From the NCBI RefSeq assembly GCF_026230105.1, contig NC_079475.1:35586086-35650085 (forward strand): 64,000 bases of DNA, read 5' to 3'. The notes beneath the pieces were generated by a model that did no database searches, was not told the origin of the DNA, and saw only the letters and a list, made by a program, of their open reading frames with translations. The position numbers were made by a program, and so were the translations under genes. Source of the stretch: Diorhabda sublineata. Lineage: Eukaryota > Arthropoda > Insecta > Coleoptera > Chrysomelidae. Shown here piece by piece: positions 11,940-22,799 of this stretch (its first letter is position 1; each line of letters opens with the position of its first letter).

Positions 11940-13585
11940 TGACAGCTGGGAAGCAGCCAATGAGAATTCGCTCCCAAAGAGATGTGCAGAACGAGTCGAA
12001 AATGAGCCCTCGGGAAGCACACACTTTGTAGTCTTTACATCATGGAGCAGTCTCGCCCAGACTAGAATTTAGTTCAGGTTTTATATTGGTTGGGCTAATT
12101 TTTTTCAAATGAACGTATTGTATCACATAACGATGACAAATTTTTCCATGTTTACAAATTTACTGAAAACGTTCACTATTAATGATAGCCAAACAAATAC
12201 TAAACACGTAGCGTCTTCAAACTTGAAACATATGCTTTATATTTTTTGTATTTTGTAATACAGTGGTATTTTTCAAGCAACTACCGCCATCTCCAGGTCA
12301 GGCCAGGTATTTAAGGGACCATCTTCTCTCTCCCTCTCTCCACAAAAGTTTTAGGATATGGGAACATTTTGATTATTCAACTGCATAATGTCCTAGATTA
12401 AGGTATTTTTAACGGAGGGGTACGGACCTCTAATCCTACTTTTAACCAGCCACTGGAAGTCACGCATTATAGTTTACTGAAAAAGGAAACCGAACGTCAA
12501 AGTTCTATTGATCGGAATATAATTTTTGGGGTCGGGATTAATGACCCTCTTGGAACTTTGACCGAAAATATATATAGAGAGAGAGTTGTAACTTCGTATG
12601 GAATAGTAAATATTTGAAGGCGTTTCTAAATTGAAAATTTACTTGTTATATTTTCGTGATATTATTTCCAGAACACTGGAAATATTTTTTATGGATACGT
12701 AATAATTTATAAGATTACCTTCCATTTGTAATCAAAGGAAATTGAAGATTAATAATCAAGAAAGTTGAAGTAGGTAACATCTGTCTCTAGTAAAGATAAT
12801 TATAACAATGACAAACATCTGTGGCAACTTTGGATATCAATTTCGATATTACACGCAGGAACAGATAATATTGAGATATTAGAGCAGGGTCGATAATTAT
12901 TTTAAACCGAAAAAAAAAAAATGATGGGCTGCGCGAGCGCACAGGCACATTTAGAAAACATTTCGTGGATCTAGCGCATACTACCTGTGTCGAATAAGAA
13001 AGATCGTTCGACGAGCGCGCAAGAAAATTTGATCTGCCGAAGTGAGTTCGAGAAATTTGCAAATATACGAAATTTTGAATAATTTATCATTAAGGCAAAA
13101 CGAAAAACCATCATCAGCAACATCCAAGATTTTCCAAAATGAGCAAATGTTCAATATTATATAAGATATTGAACAAAAATTGATAGAAAACATTTTTTTT
13201 TTCTAAGAATAAGTGCATCTTTGGTATTAGGTTCAAAATAATTACGTATTTTGAATTTTCCACAAAAAAACTTTTAAATTTAAGAATGGTTAGGTTAGGA
13301 AACTATGACTATAATCGCATTGATGAGAAAGTATCAACTCTTTTATAATTTTTCTTCTTTTATAATAAACATTTCAAACTAAATACAGGGATTGAAAATA
13401 CCTTCTGTATACCTGCAAATGTGCACGATCTGGGATCGAGAAGGAGAAGGTGGTGAGTTTTTAAGGGCATTTAAAGCAGATTTGAACAAACAAAATCCCT
13501 TATGATAGGGAAATTTTACACCGCATCACATGCTTTGGAAGGTTTGCTTGATGGGACAATTAATATACAAGGTATTTCAAACGTT
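11940..13585. other. no gene recognised
   Basis: Intronic. Contains a 10-bp inverted pair (GTCAAAGTTC at 12496-12505, GAACTTTGAC at 12553-12562) and a (GA)n run near 12580. Nothing else was seen. Confidence 0.45.
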
Positions 13586-13587
13586 CA

Positions 13588-13935
13588 AAATCCATTAAAA
13601 ATCACCAAACAATCACATGTCTATACACATAGATTAATCGCAAATAAGGTTTAGCCAATCAAAGCTTGTGGAACGTTTAAGTTCTTCCCTATCGAGCGGT
13701 CGAGAGAGCCATAAAAGTATTTAGTTGCTGCTGATAATGATATGCGCCGAAAAACTTTCGAGTACGTTTTAGAAACAAAAGTAAGTGCAAAAATGCGGCA
13801 GCAGCTGAATACTTTTATGGCTCTCTCGATAGGGAAGAACTTAAACGATCCACAAGCTTTGATTGGCTAAACCTTATTGTTAATTTGCGATTAATCGATA
13901 TATGTGATTATTTGGTACTTTTTAATCGATTTTTT
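13588..13935. repeat. foldback (long inverted repeat) element
   Basis: Left arm (about 13588-13735) and right arm (about 13798-13935) are inverted copies. For example, AGTTCTTCCCTATCGAG on the left pairs with CTCGATAGGGAAGAACT on the right, and GGTTTAGCCAATCAAAGCTT with AAGCTTTGATTGGCTAAACC. The spacer is about 60 bp. It has no coding capacity and probably is a MITE or foldback transposon. Confidence 0.8.
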
Positions 13936-14283
13936 TCGCTTAATGCAGTGATATAACTCGCATGCGAAGGTTTTGAAAGACCCTGTACAGAGTATAAGAG
14001 AAATATTTATGTATTTTTTTAAACAACTCTTCATTCCTATACATTAAACATTTGCGTTTAGAACTTCTTCTTTCCAATAACGACCAACATTCTTGTGTGT
14101 TGACGTGTCTAAATAGATTATATTTAAATTAAGTAATTTTCATGTTTCAAGATAATGAAAAAAAAAGTTTCAATGGCGTAAACGATGAGGGTAATAGACA
14201 ACTGCATCCAATCACGGTATATTGAAACTAAAGCTACCGTTATACTAGGATGCTAGTATCCCACTTTGAGACGAATTTGTGTT

Positions 14284-14299
14284 GGGATGCTAGCATCCC
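14284..14299. repeat. perfect 16-bp subterminal palindrome
   Basis: GGGATGCTAGCATCCC inside the left end of the Harbinger element. A weaker version is at 14248-14261, and a related 10-bp-arm palindrome is at 14867-14890. Confidence 0.85.
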
Positions 14300-14866
14300 G
14301 GACTGTTATTTTATTTTAATTTTTTGCCAGTCGTCAATATTGCCCCAACGAATGAAGAGATGTTGTTGGTGATGTTACTAATTAAGAAAAGAAGGCGTCG
14401 CGCAAAAAGGAAGTTTAGTATGGACTCCTTTTTAGCTGTCCGTCGTGTTAAAAGCCTGTATTTTACATTGTTTGATGAACTGTGCAATAGTGATGTAACA
14501 AGATTTTTTAATTACTTTAAAATGTCACTTCCTTCTTTCAAAGAGCTTCTAGGCTACATCCAAAGCGACATCTCTAAACATGATACAAGATTTCTCAGAC
14601 CAATTTCACTCGAAGAAAATTGGTCGTAACTCTGAGGTAAGATACACCACAATAATTCTTTTTACAGTTGCGTTTACTACATGCACAGAGTTTCTAAACT
14701 AAAAGAAAAAGTACATGAAGGAATAGTTGAAAAATTGCTTTAATTCGTAGGTGTGTGACGTTTTATCAAGTTCCAGTTTAACTTAAAATTTACAACTTAA
14801 CGCCTGCTCGGATTCTATCAGCCTAGTATAATCCGCCGCATTTAAACCAATGCCCCACAACCGATT

Positions 14867-14890
14867 TGTGCATCCCAGCCGGGATGCACA
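14867..14890. repeat. subterminal palindrome, right side of Harbinger element
   Basis: TGTGCATCCC and GGGATGCACA are perfect inverted arms around AGCC. It carries the same GGATGC core as the left-side palindromes and is probably a transposase-binding site or what is left of one. Confidence 0.85.
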
Positions 14891-15014
14891 ACATCGAGTC
14901 TCCGGGTGGCCGTTTTAGCATCCGATGCTGGCATCCCTAGTCTAATCGCTCCCATTTGATTTAATGCCCCGCTAACCTCCCAGATGCCAGCATCCTAGTA
15001 TAATGGTAGCCTAA

Positions 15015-15640
15015 GATGGTACTTTACTCACAAATATTAATTGCTAATGTATTCAAAATAAATAATCCAACGATGCTGCATTTAATTTAAAATTTGTTCG
15101 AGTGAAGACGTGTTTTAATACATTGTTTTGTCTTCCATTGTATGTTTTACTTGATTTTACGTTTTTATTGTATTATATTTATCGTAGTCTAGTTCTTTAA
15201 TTGTGAAATACCAGTAGAATTTACGGGATTGGTACAAGGTTTGTGCCGCTTGTTTGAATGTAATTTTTTTATTGATAATAAAAGATGTGAGATTATTGAA
15301 TGCAAAAATTTTAAGATATTGTACTTTTATAATATTGATCTTAATGTTTAGGAAGTAGGTAATTTAGTTCTCTCCGATCCTTTATTATAAGGACACACAT
15401 ACTCTAATAAAAATAAAATAATCTTTCAATTGATAATGTATACAGTTTTTTTTTCATAAATACACCATTACCTAATACATAATCCCAACAGAAGATATTA
15501 GAATATTTTTTGCAAAAATATCAATGATCTCAGTTGAATACAATTTACATCTGTTTCTTCATCTAATTTGAATGTAAAAATTATTTGAATAAAATATATC
15601 GTATAGATTTATAGGATGCGAAAATCTAGAATATTCAATA
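15015..15640. other. no gene recognised
   Basis: Very AT-rich intronic DNA. Confidence 0.5.
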
Positions 15641-15642
15641 AT

Positions 15643-15876
15643 TTTGATGGTAGTGACCAAATTGCGCCTACTGATAGAAAGAAGTGGACTGGCGACTCTA
15701 AGCTACTTAATAACGAAGCCACCTGGTACAGAGAAGGCTCCAGGATGAATACCTTGGCCGGAGCCAATTCAAGAATCGCAAAATTATATTCATACAAACC
15801 AAAGCGGAAAATTTTTGCCTTGTCTAATGACATCGGGACATTTAACCTGCCAGTAGGTGAGATAATGCATCTTTAG
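15643..15876 (+). mobile_element. possible non-LTR RNase H fragment
   Basis: The frame contains ATWYREGSRMNTLAGA and later FALSNDIGTFNLPVGEIMHL. These fit a decayed RNase H start (WYTDGSKM-x-G-A-G) and the LGxFxTVFQAEI block of I/Jockey-type elements. The catalytic Asp of TDGS is lost. The call rests on pattern only. Confidence 0.45.
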
Positions 15877-15879
15877 CTA

Positions 15880-16099
15880 AATGATCCATTTCTTCGTGAT
15901 TATATATTTGCTCTAACTCAACTCTCCACTAAATTCCAATCTTTTGTTTATTTACGATAATTTTCACACAAAAACAAAAAGTTGACTGCGCCTATGTTGT
16001 TTTTAAAAATTATCTTGACCCCGAACATTACAGCTGATAGATAAGACCGGTTGGTTGAGTTATATAATGTTCCCTATTAATAGATTCATATTCGGTAAA

Positions 16100-16137
<38 letters not shown>

Positions 16138-17274
16138 ACCTCATTAATAAATCGGTATTCTTTACGCTACGAAATTAAGTATTATCACATTTTGAATCTT
16201 GAATTTTTTACAAATATTAGATTTTTTTTTAATATACGTAGTACCTCCATTGAACGTAGACGATAATTTACACTGGAACAATGTTTCTGAAGCTAGATGT
16301 TCACTTGATGTGGTACATTCAGATAAATTGTATACCAAATATTTAATTTGGAATTCAATTGATCAAATTCTAGTGCATAGAGTTACTGCCATTTGGTTTA
16401 TAGTATTAAAAAATAAGTTACAGGTTACTAATTTCACTCTCTTGCATTGATCGTAATTTTCTACAGAAAATTTGGAATTTTGTCGTACAAATTTAGTAAC
16501 ACTCTGTACATTGACTCATTTCTTCGCCGTTCATTAATATCTCAATGGGGCTTTCAAACTTACTGCCGCTTTCCGCAGTCTTGCCCATTTATACCATTGT
16601 AAACATTTCTTAGTGGATCTCGAACAGATTGCTGACGGTTTCTTTGTGAAGTACAAGAAAGCCCTTTCTCAGATATTAAAGGGTCGGAGTTAAATGAAAG
16701 AAATGAGTTGAACCTCTTAAAATGATATTAAAAATTGGCCTTCTCGGTTTCTTTGAATCAATAATCAATACGTACATAATTTCTATTTCTTTTAGAAACT
16801 TTCTCTTTCAATAGAACATTAGTTTTTGAATACTACTGTAGTCAAGCGTGAAGGTGCGTACTGACCTGCGCACAGACATTCGTACGTTCAAAAAAATGAA
16901 GCGCACAAACCCCGTTCGCGAAAATCCGATCGAGTTGTTCGTACAAATTCTATTTAGTTTGTTGAGAAATGTTAGTCTAATTTGTCAACTGTTTTTGAAC
17001 TTTATCTATATGAAATATATATAATTTTTTCCTTCCGCCTTTTCTGCTTTAAAAGATCTCAAAAGACTATTTTCTGCTCCGCCTAAAAAGATTTATTTTT
17101 TAATCATAGGCAATGCTATTCCAAGCGTCCACTTTATGTTTCTTTGAAATGTGGTGGGTGTTTATCATCCCACTATATGGGATTTTGTTGGTATTCAAAG
17201 TTAAGTTGTAATGCTAGATAGCATTTTAACTGGTTGCTTGAACCAACACGTCCAAACTGAGTGCATAAGCCCTC
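15880..17274. other. no gene recognised
   Basis: Intronic DNA with a (TA)n run at 16103-16134. No coding content was seen. Confidence 0.5.
16103..16134. repeat. (AT)n microsatellite
   Basis: About 16 uninterrupted AT units. Confidence 0.9.
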
Positions 17275-17664
17275 AAAGCGGCCATAGAATATATGATTTG
17301 GTAGGGTCGGCAAATAGTCTGACCAAATCGTGTTTTGCTTACAGACATCACGACCACCACACGATGTAGTCAGTCTAATTCGTGACCATATGTCTACTAT
17401 ATCTCAATTCGTGGTCACAACAACACAAAGCCATAATAGATTATCAGTTCTACGCATAAACCAATCTATTATGAACAAAAATTGGGAATTAACCACAAAA
17501 AACCAACTAAAATCCGCCCGACAGCACTACACGGTCGGTCGGGCGATCAAATGGAACTGCCAACTGCTAGGACTCGACAGGACTACACACGTCCTGATAT
17601 TACAGCTGATCCGATCAACTTATCCTTTCACCTCGACCAAATCATATGATATGTGACCGCCTTT
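17275..17664. mobile_element. 390-bp MITE-like element
   Basis: The ends are imperfect inverted repeats of about 33 bp: AAAGCGGCCATAGAATATAT on the left and, reversed, AAAGGCGGTCACATATCATA on the right, both followed by GATTTGGT. The target duplication is unclear. A 108-codon open frame (17330-17656) runs through most of it but resembles no transposase and is probably chance. Confidence 0.55.
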
Positions 17665-17665
17665 A

Positions 17666-18290
17666 GGTCACAATAGGATAGCCTGTGCAGAAACAGTCCA
17701 GTAGGAGCTGGCGATTCCCAGTGCACCTTGTTTCTTTGCCATCGTTATCAAGGCGTATGACCAGACCAGACCAGGTACGTTAATATGTGCCATTAAGCGG
17801 CTCAAAGATGCTGTTCCCTCGGCCACCTTTTGCGCTGTCTTTCGTATGTGGGGCCAGAAAGACATCTTCATATTTAAGGACAGTCCCAAATGCTTTACTT
17901 CGCATCTAGACCCGATTTCGTCTGTTCCGATCTCAATGGACAGTCTTGTCTGTATTCGTTTTTTCCGTAGCGATTTAAAGTTCTGTGATCTGTCAACCAA
18001 CCTTCTACTTGTCTCATTGTCTGGTTCAATTTGAGCTGCGCTAATTCTACAGATATTCGGTAATAACAGCTATGACATCATCGGCGTAAGCAACGAGAAT
18101 CACGCCAAGAGGCAATTCCAGTCTAAGCAGACTATCATATAGACAAACTATTCCATAGGTCCAGTATAGATAATTGAGTGACCCTCGCGGTAATTTGTCT
18201 AGTCACCTATCCTTCTGACATCTCGTAGATGATTCGCCTGTTTGTCAGATAATCTTCCACCAAAATGGAGGACAAATAGTCTGGGATACG
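17666..18290 (-). mobile_element. decayed R1/I-type non-LTR reverse transcriptase
   Basis: Minus-strand reading from 18290: IPDYLSSILVEDYLTNRR, a GVPQGS-equivalent region with stops, LLRLELPLGVILVAYADDVI (active-site A-Y-A-D-D intact), then a frameshift. It continues in one frame (18000-17668) with CEVKHLGLSLNMKMSFWPHI and TASLSRLMAHINVPG, matching the K-Y-L-G-V-x-L-D and A-L-S-R-L-M-P-N blocks. The N-terminal RT, endonuclease and any 3' domain are absent. Confidence 0.82.
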
Positions 18291-18294
18291 GGTA

Positions 18295-19350
18295 TATATG
18301 ATTAGTTATAATGTAAATGAAGTCACTGGAAATGTGTTCTGGATTCTGGATTTTCGAAGTTACCGGTGTTTTATACTACATGTATTTGAATCAAACGAAA
18401 AAGAATTATACCGAGCCTTAACTTCAACGGGTATTGGAAGCAGCTATGACCACTTTGCATGTAATCATCCAGAAAAATTGAAATTTCGTTTTCCAGATTC
18501 TATTTACCTACACTAAACACAACATTGCATTGTCGAAAAAAAATCAACAATAGTCGCAATAAAACAGAAAATAATCAAATCTAGAAACCAACACATAACT
18601 TCACAAAATGACGGCCACTTTAAAATGGGCGTAAACTGATTTTGACAATGCATTAGAATTCCCAACTATTATATTTGTGGGGTATTTAACTTGGTTCTTC
18701 GCGGACATTACGTAAACTATGCTTTCGAAAATATTTGTTGGACTGGATTAGATTCAACTTTAAGTGAGCGCAATAAAAGTTCTGCTTTATTGAAAAAAAA
18801 CCTCCAAAGAAATAAAAAACGAATTTTCCAATCTTCGTAATAATGTGCAATACAATTTCATTCCAATATCAAATAAAAAGTATTGTCCAATGATAATAAT
18901 CATAATAATATAAATGAAGTATCCATTCTCTTGTGGAAAATGATCCCCTTTGCTATTACTATAATACGATAATATTTCTAATAAATATATTATTTATTCC
19001 ATTTAATAGGGTAACGTTGATTATGGTTCAATTTTATAGATAAAATCGAATCAACTATATATTTATAATTTATTGAAGTTTATCGTAATTGATTGAGCCG
19101 GAAACGATTACAATAAAAGAAAATAATCGTCGAGGGTGGTCTGAAATAAGTGAACCCTCTTTATACGTACTAAAGAGATGTTTTGTTAACTAAACTTCAA
19201 AGAAGTTTTTTTTTATTCGGCTCAGAGTATGAAGAAAATACTTTACGCTATTTTATTTAATTGAGTAAATTGATTTACTTTAAACAGTGATTAGAAAAAA
19301 TTAATCGAACCAGCGTTTATAGACTACACAGAAATCTGACACAAATAATA
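18295..19350. other. no gene recognised
   Basis: AT-rich intronic DNA; the open frame at 18298-18516 is unassigned. Confidence 0.45.
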
Positions 19351-19355
19351 AAAGT

Positions 19356-19470
19356 AGTGAACATGATATTAACAAAAAACAAAATGATGTGGACAGTTAA
19401 CAGTAGTCTACAACAAGGTGATCCGTTATCCACTGTATTATTTAATCTGGTTTTGGAATTTTATTGAAGC
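19356..19470 (+). mobile_element. short non-LTR RT fragment (QGDPLS block)
   Basis: The frame reads KMMWTVNSSLQQGDPLSTVL and then FNLVLE, the G-L-[RK]-Q-G-D-P-L-S-x-x-L-F-N block of RTE/CR1-type reverse transcriptases. It ends at a stop and runs straight into the minisatellite. Confidence 0.7.
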
Positions 19471-19509
19471 TTTTGTGAAAAACTTAAAAAAAAACTTTGA
19501 AAAAAAGAT

Positions 19510-20130
19510 TTCGAATATCTATCTTTAGGGGAATGGAAATATTGTCAAACTATAATGATGTAATTGAAATAAATTCAAAGGAAGTGTTTGTCAACGAGGT
19601 AATGAATGTGATTGATGTGGAATTGTGGCAATAAAATACAAAAGTACAATATTTTTAATATTTATTCCAAGATTTCGAATATCTATGTAAGGAGACTGCA
19701 ATTATTGTCAAACTATAATATAATAGAAATAAATCCAAAGGAAATCTTTGTCAACGAGGTATTGAATGTGATTGTTGTGGGATTGTGGCAATAACATACA
19801 TAAGTACAGTCTTTTCAATATTTATTACGATGTTTCGAATATCTATGTATCGGCGACTGAAAATATGGTCAAATTATAATGTAATAGAAATAAATTCAAA
19901 GGAAGTCCTTGTTAACGTGGTACTGAATGTGACTGTTGTGGAATTGTAGCAATGACATACATAAGTACAGTTTTTTAAATAGTTTTTCCATTATTTCGAA
20001 TATCTATGTATTGGGGACTGAAAATATGGTCAAAGTATAATGTAATAGAAATAAATTCAAAGGAAGTCATTTTCAACGAGGTATTGAATGTTATTGTTGT
20101 GGGATTGTGGCAATAACATACATAAGTACG
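19510..20130. repeat. minisatellite, period about 160-164 bp, nearly 4 units
   Basis: The word TTCGAATATCTAT recurs at 19510, 19674, 19834 and 19995 (steps 164, 160, 161). Each unit then carries a GGxxACTGxAxxTATxGTCAAA-like stretch, a TAGAAATAAATTCAAAGGAA-like stretch and ACATACATAAGTACA. Units differ by scattered substitutions. No function is known. Confidence 0.88.
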
Positions 20131-20134
20131 ATGT

Positions 20135-22430
20135 ACAACGATCATATACGTTTATAAACCTTACAAGAATGTGAAGAAAGTTTTAGAGCGTCTCTACTTG
20201 CCGCTTATCAACAAATGAATTGTTAATGTGTGTTCATTTCAAGTGGTATAATCGTAGTACGACTGTGCGAAGCAGCTTCATATATATTTCGAATTCAGTA
20301 TATTCACAAAATCAGAAGAGTACACACGAAATTTTGATTAAGACAGTAAGAAAAGCTTAATTTCAAATTTTCATATAAATAGATGTTGTCCGAAAAATTG
20401 CTAGGTAATACCCTGTTACCGTTGATGACTTGGAGAAAAATTAGAAGGAGAATTAAGGGTTAAAGAATAGCTAAACGAACAACAAAGTTTTTAAGCGAGA
20501 CTTGCAAAGAAGAACTAAAATAATTGAAGAAGCTTCATAAAGGAATTAGAACATAGAGAAATATAAATTTGAATAAAAAATCTTGTTCCATAATTTATGA
20601 GATATATATGTACCCCATAAACTATAGTTTGCTATAAATAGGTTTAAAAATATTTTTCTGAAAAGACTATCATCTAAAGAATCGTGAATTCAAAATGTTT
20701 CACCAATATTTCAATGAAACCGCGACAGGAAAACATATTCATCGTCGTTATTCCGTGGGAAACTCTTCCTTTTATTTTGAAAATCATTTGTTGACTACCA
20801 ACAGATTGCATTAGGCAAAACCCCGACTATCGATGTTGACATTCTCTTTTCTCTCTTGCAATATATTATTCAATGAAACCAGTTAGTTTACTGTTATCTT
20901 TATCAGGATTTATTGTACACATAACTCGATACAATGCAAAAACAATAACAGCTGATAGATAAACCTACATTTTTTTTACAGTATATATTATGAATTCCAC
21001 GAATTATGCTGTTTTGTACATATGTACTTGAAGTGGATAATGACATCGTCGGATAACAACTGATTATATAAATATATGTAAAAACAAAAAAAAACACACG
21101 TCGCCCAGTTACAGCCTCAGAGAAAAAACTAATTTGAAATAAAGAAGTTAATATATCATTGCCTTAAACGAGGACATTTAGTACATTAAATAACCTATGT
21201 GTTGAGACCCACAGTGACTAGGTCGGCTTTTCCGAATATTTCGCGTCTACAAAGTAAACAAACCAAAAGGCTTTCCTAGAAGTTGATTGTATAAACAATA
21301 TAAAACTTTGCTGTACATAAAACCATGTAAAAAACAAAATCTTAAATGAATAGGAACGGCTTGACGGTCCATGTCGTAGATTAGTTCGTAACAGTAACTG
21401 AAATAATTGCAAGAGGATAGCGGGGGTACAAAAGAGGCTTCGTTGTGTTTGTAAAACACGCACGTCGTCACTCGCTGCCTCGGTTGTTCGACGATTGGTT
21501 AGGTTATATTAGTCTTGGTTAAATATCAGTTGCTAACATAATTTTAGTTTAGCTTCTATGTGGCAAATAAGATATAAACTTATTAGAACTTATCGAAAAT
21601 ATGATCTGAGTATTCGAAAACTAGCCCGGACCAAGTTCGGTGTTGTGAGTGGGTAAACCGTTTATAACTGCTCAATAATAATTATCAAACATCTACTATA
21701 CAACTGAATAAATATCATGGAAGAATGAACTCTTAAAAAAGTAATAAAACTCAAAAGTTGTAGATCATGTTTAAATTTTAAAATTTTCATCGACGATCGG
21801 AAACTGTAATCAAAATCTGGTTCTATTTGTAACCAAGGCTGCCATGGCGAAACAAAGTTGTATTCATAACAATATTAACTTATTCAAATGAACGATAAAA
21901 TACTACTTCATTATTTGCTGTTTAATCGAAAGATTTCTCACTACAGGAATGCTTCATTTAAGAAAAAATATAGTAAATGAAACTGATGCAGGTACTCTAG
22001 TTGCTTTAAATCCATTCTACACAAAGGAATATTGAGTGGCTGATTAATTAGTTATGTGAAATATGGTTTGGGAGAATGAGCGTTACATGTTGTCCTGCTG
22101 GATCCCCAGACCTTACAGTAATTGATTTATTTGTATGGTGAAGCATAAGAAAAAATAGTTTTCAAGTACACAATCCGACAAATGATAAAATATTATAAAA
22201 AAGTTTAGTTTGTGCATTTCTATCAATTACTAGAAAACAAGTAGGTGCAGGCAGTTTTTGAACAATAGGGTCCTTGCATATTTTTTTTTATATCTTACTA
22301 CGTTTAGTATATCGTTCTTAATCATACACTATTTTTTAATTTTCTTTAAACCATATATTAGTTCATAAGAAAATAAATGGATTTAAATACCCAAATAACG
22401 CGCCAAAACGCGTTTGTTGTCACATGACTG
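20135..22430. other. no gene recognised
   Basis: AT-rich intronic DNA. Overlapping open frames at 21218-21471 are unassigned. Confidence 0.5.
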
Positions 22431-22434
22431 TGAC

Positions 22435-22780
22435 GTAGAAAGTAAGTAAACAAACTGAAGTGAGATTAGAATTAAATAAATAGAGTTTTCGTGCAAGTCA
22501 CTCGAGAGGAAAAGCCTGACAGCCCAGTATATGTTTGTGAAGACCATTTCAATGTAAGTTTTATCTATTGGTATTTAACAATTGTTATTTTTTACTGTAG
22601 CTTGAAACAGATTTGGAAAATTATATGATGTGGAAACTAACACAATGCAAAAAAATTCAACAACAGAATGGCGTTTGAAAGGCGACACATGACGACCACG
22701 TTTCAGTATTTACTTACTTTCTACGTCATAACCACAGTAACCAATAGAAACATGTTTTTTGTCACGTGTTCTTATTCAAA
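22435..22780 (+). mobile_element. P-like (THAP) transposon remnant with a spliced intron
   Basis: The first exon fragment ends PDSPVYVCEDHFN, the C2CH end of a THAP domain (C-E-D-H-F). A GTAAGT donor at 22554 and TGTAG acceptor at 22600 remove 47 bp and restore the frame: LETDLENYMMWKL. Inverted copies of GACGTAGAAAGTAAGTAAA flank it (left about 22432-22450, right on the other strand about 22713-22731). The sequence is then lost to stops. A THAP domain with flanking inverted repeats suggests a deleted P-type DNA transposon; a host THAP pseudogene is the alternative. Confidence 0.6.
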
Positions 22781-22799
22781 TTATTATCAATTTATTTTT

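Larger units (their letters stand above)
14232..15011 (+). mobile_element. PIF/Harbinger element, internally deleted
   Basis: The element is flanked by TAA on both sides (14229-14231 and 15012-15014), the usual 3-bp Harbinger target duplication. Imperfect TIRs begin GCTACCGTTATACTAGGATG on the left and, on the opposite strand, GCTACCATTATACTAGGATG on the right. A plus frame from 14324 to 14629 encodes a HARBI1-like N-terminus (RFFNYFKMSLPSFKELLGYI, then PISLEEN). It stops before the DDE domain, so the copy is non-autonomous. Several palindromic GGATGC sites lie near both ends. Confidence 0.85.

Noticed and set aside
12496..12562. Inverted pair GTCAAAGTTC / GAACTTTGAC as a possible RNA hairpin gene
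   Set aside because: The 47-bp spacer and short arms give no convincing pre-miRNA or MITE structure.
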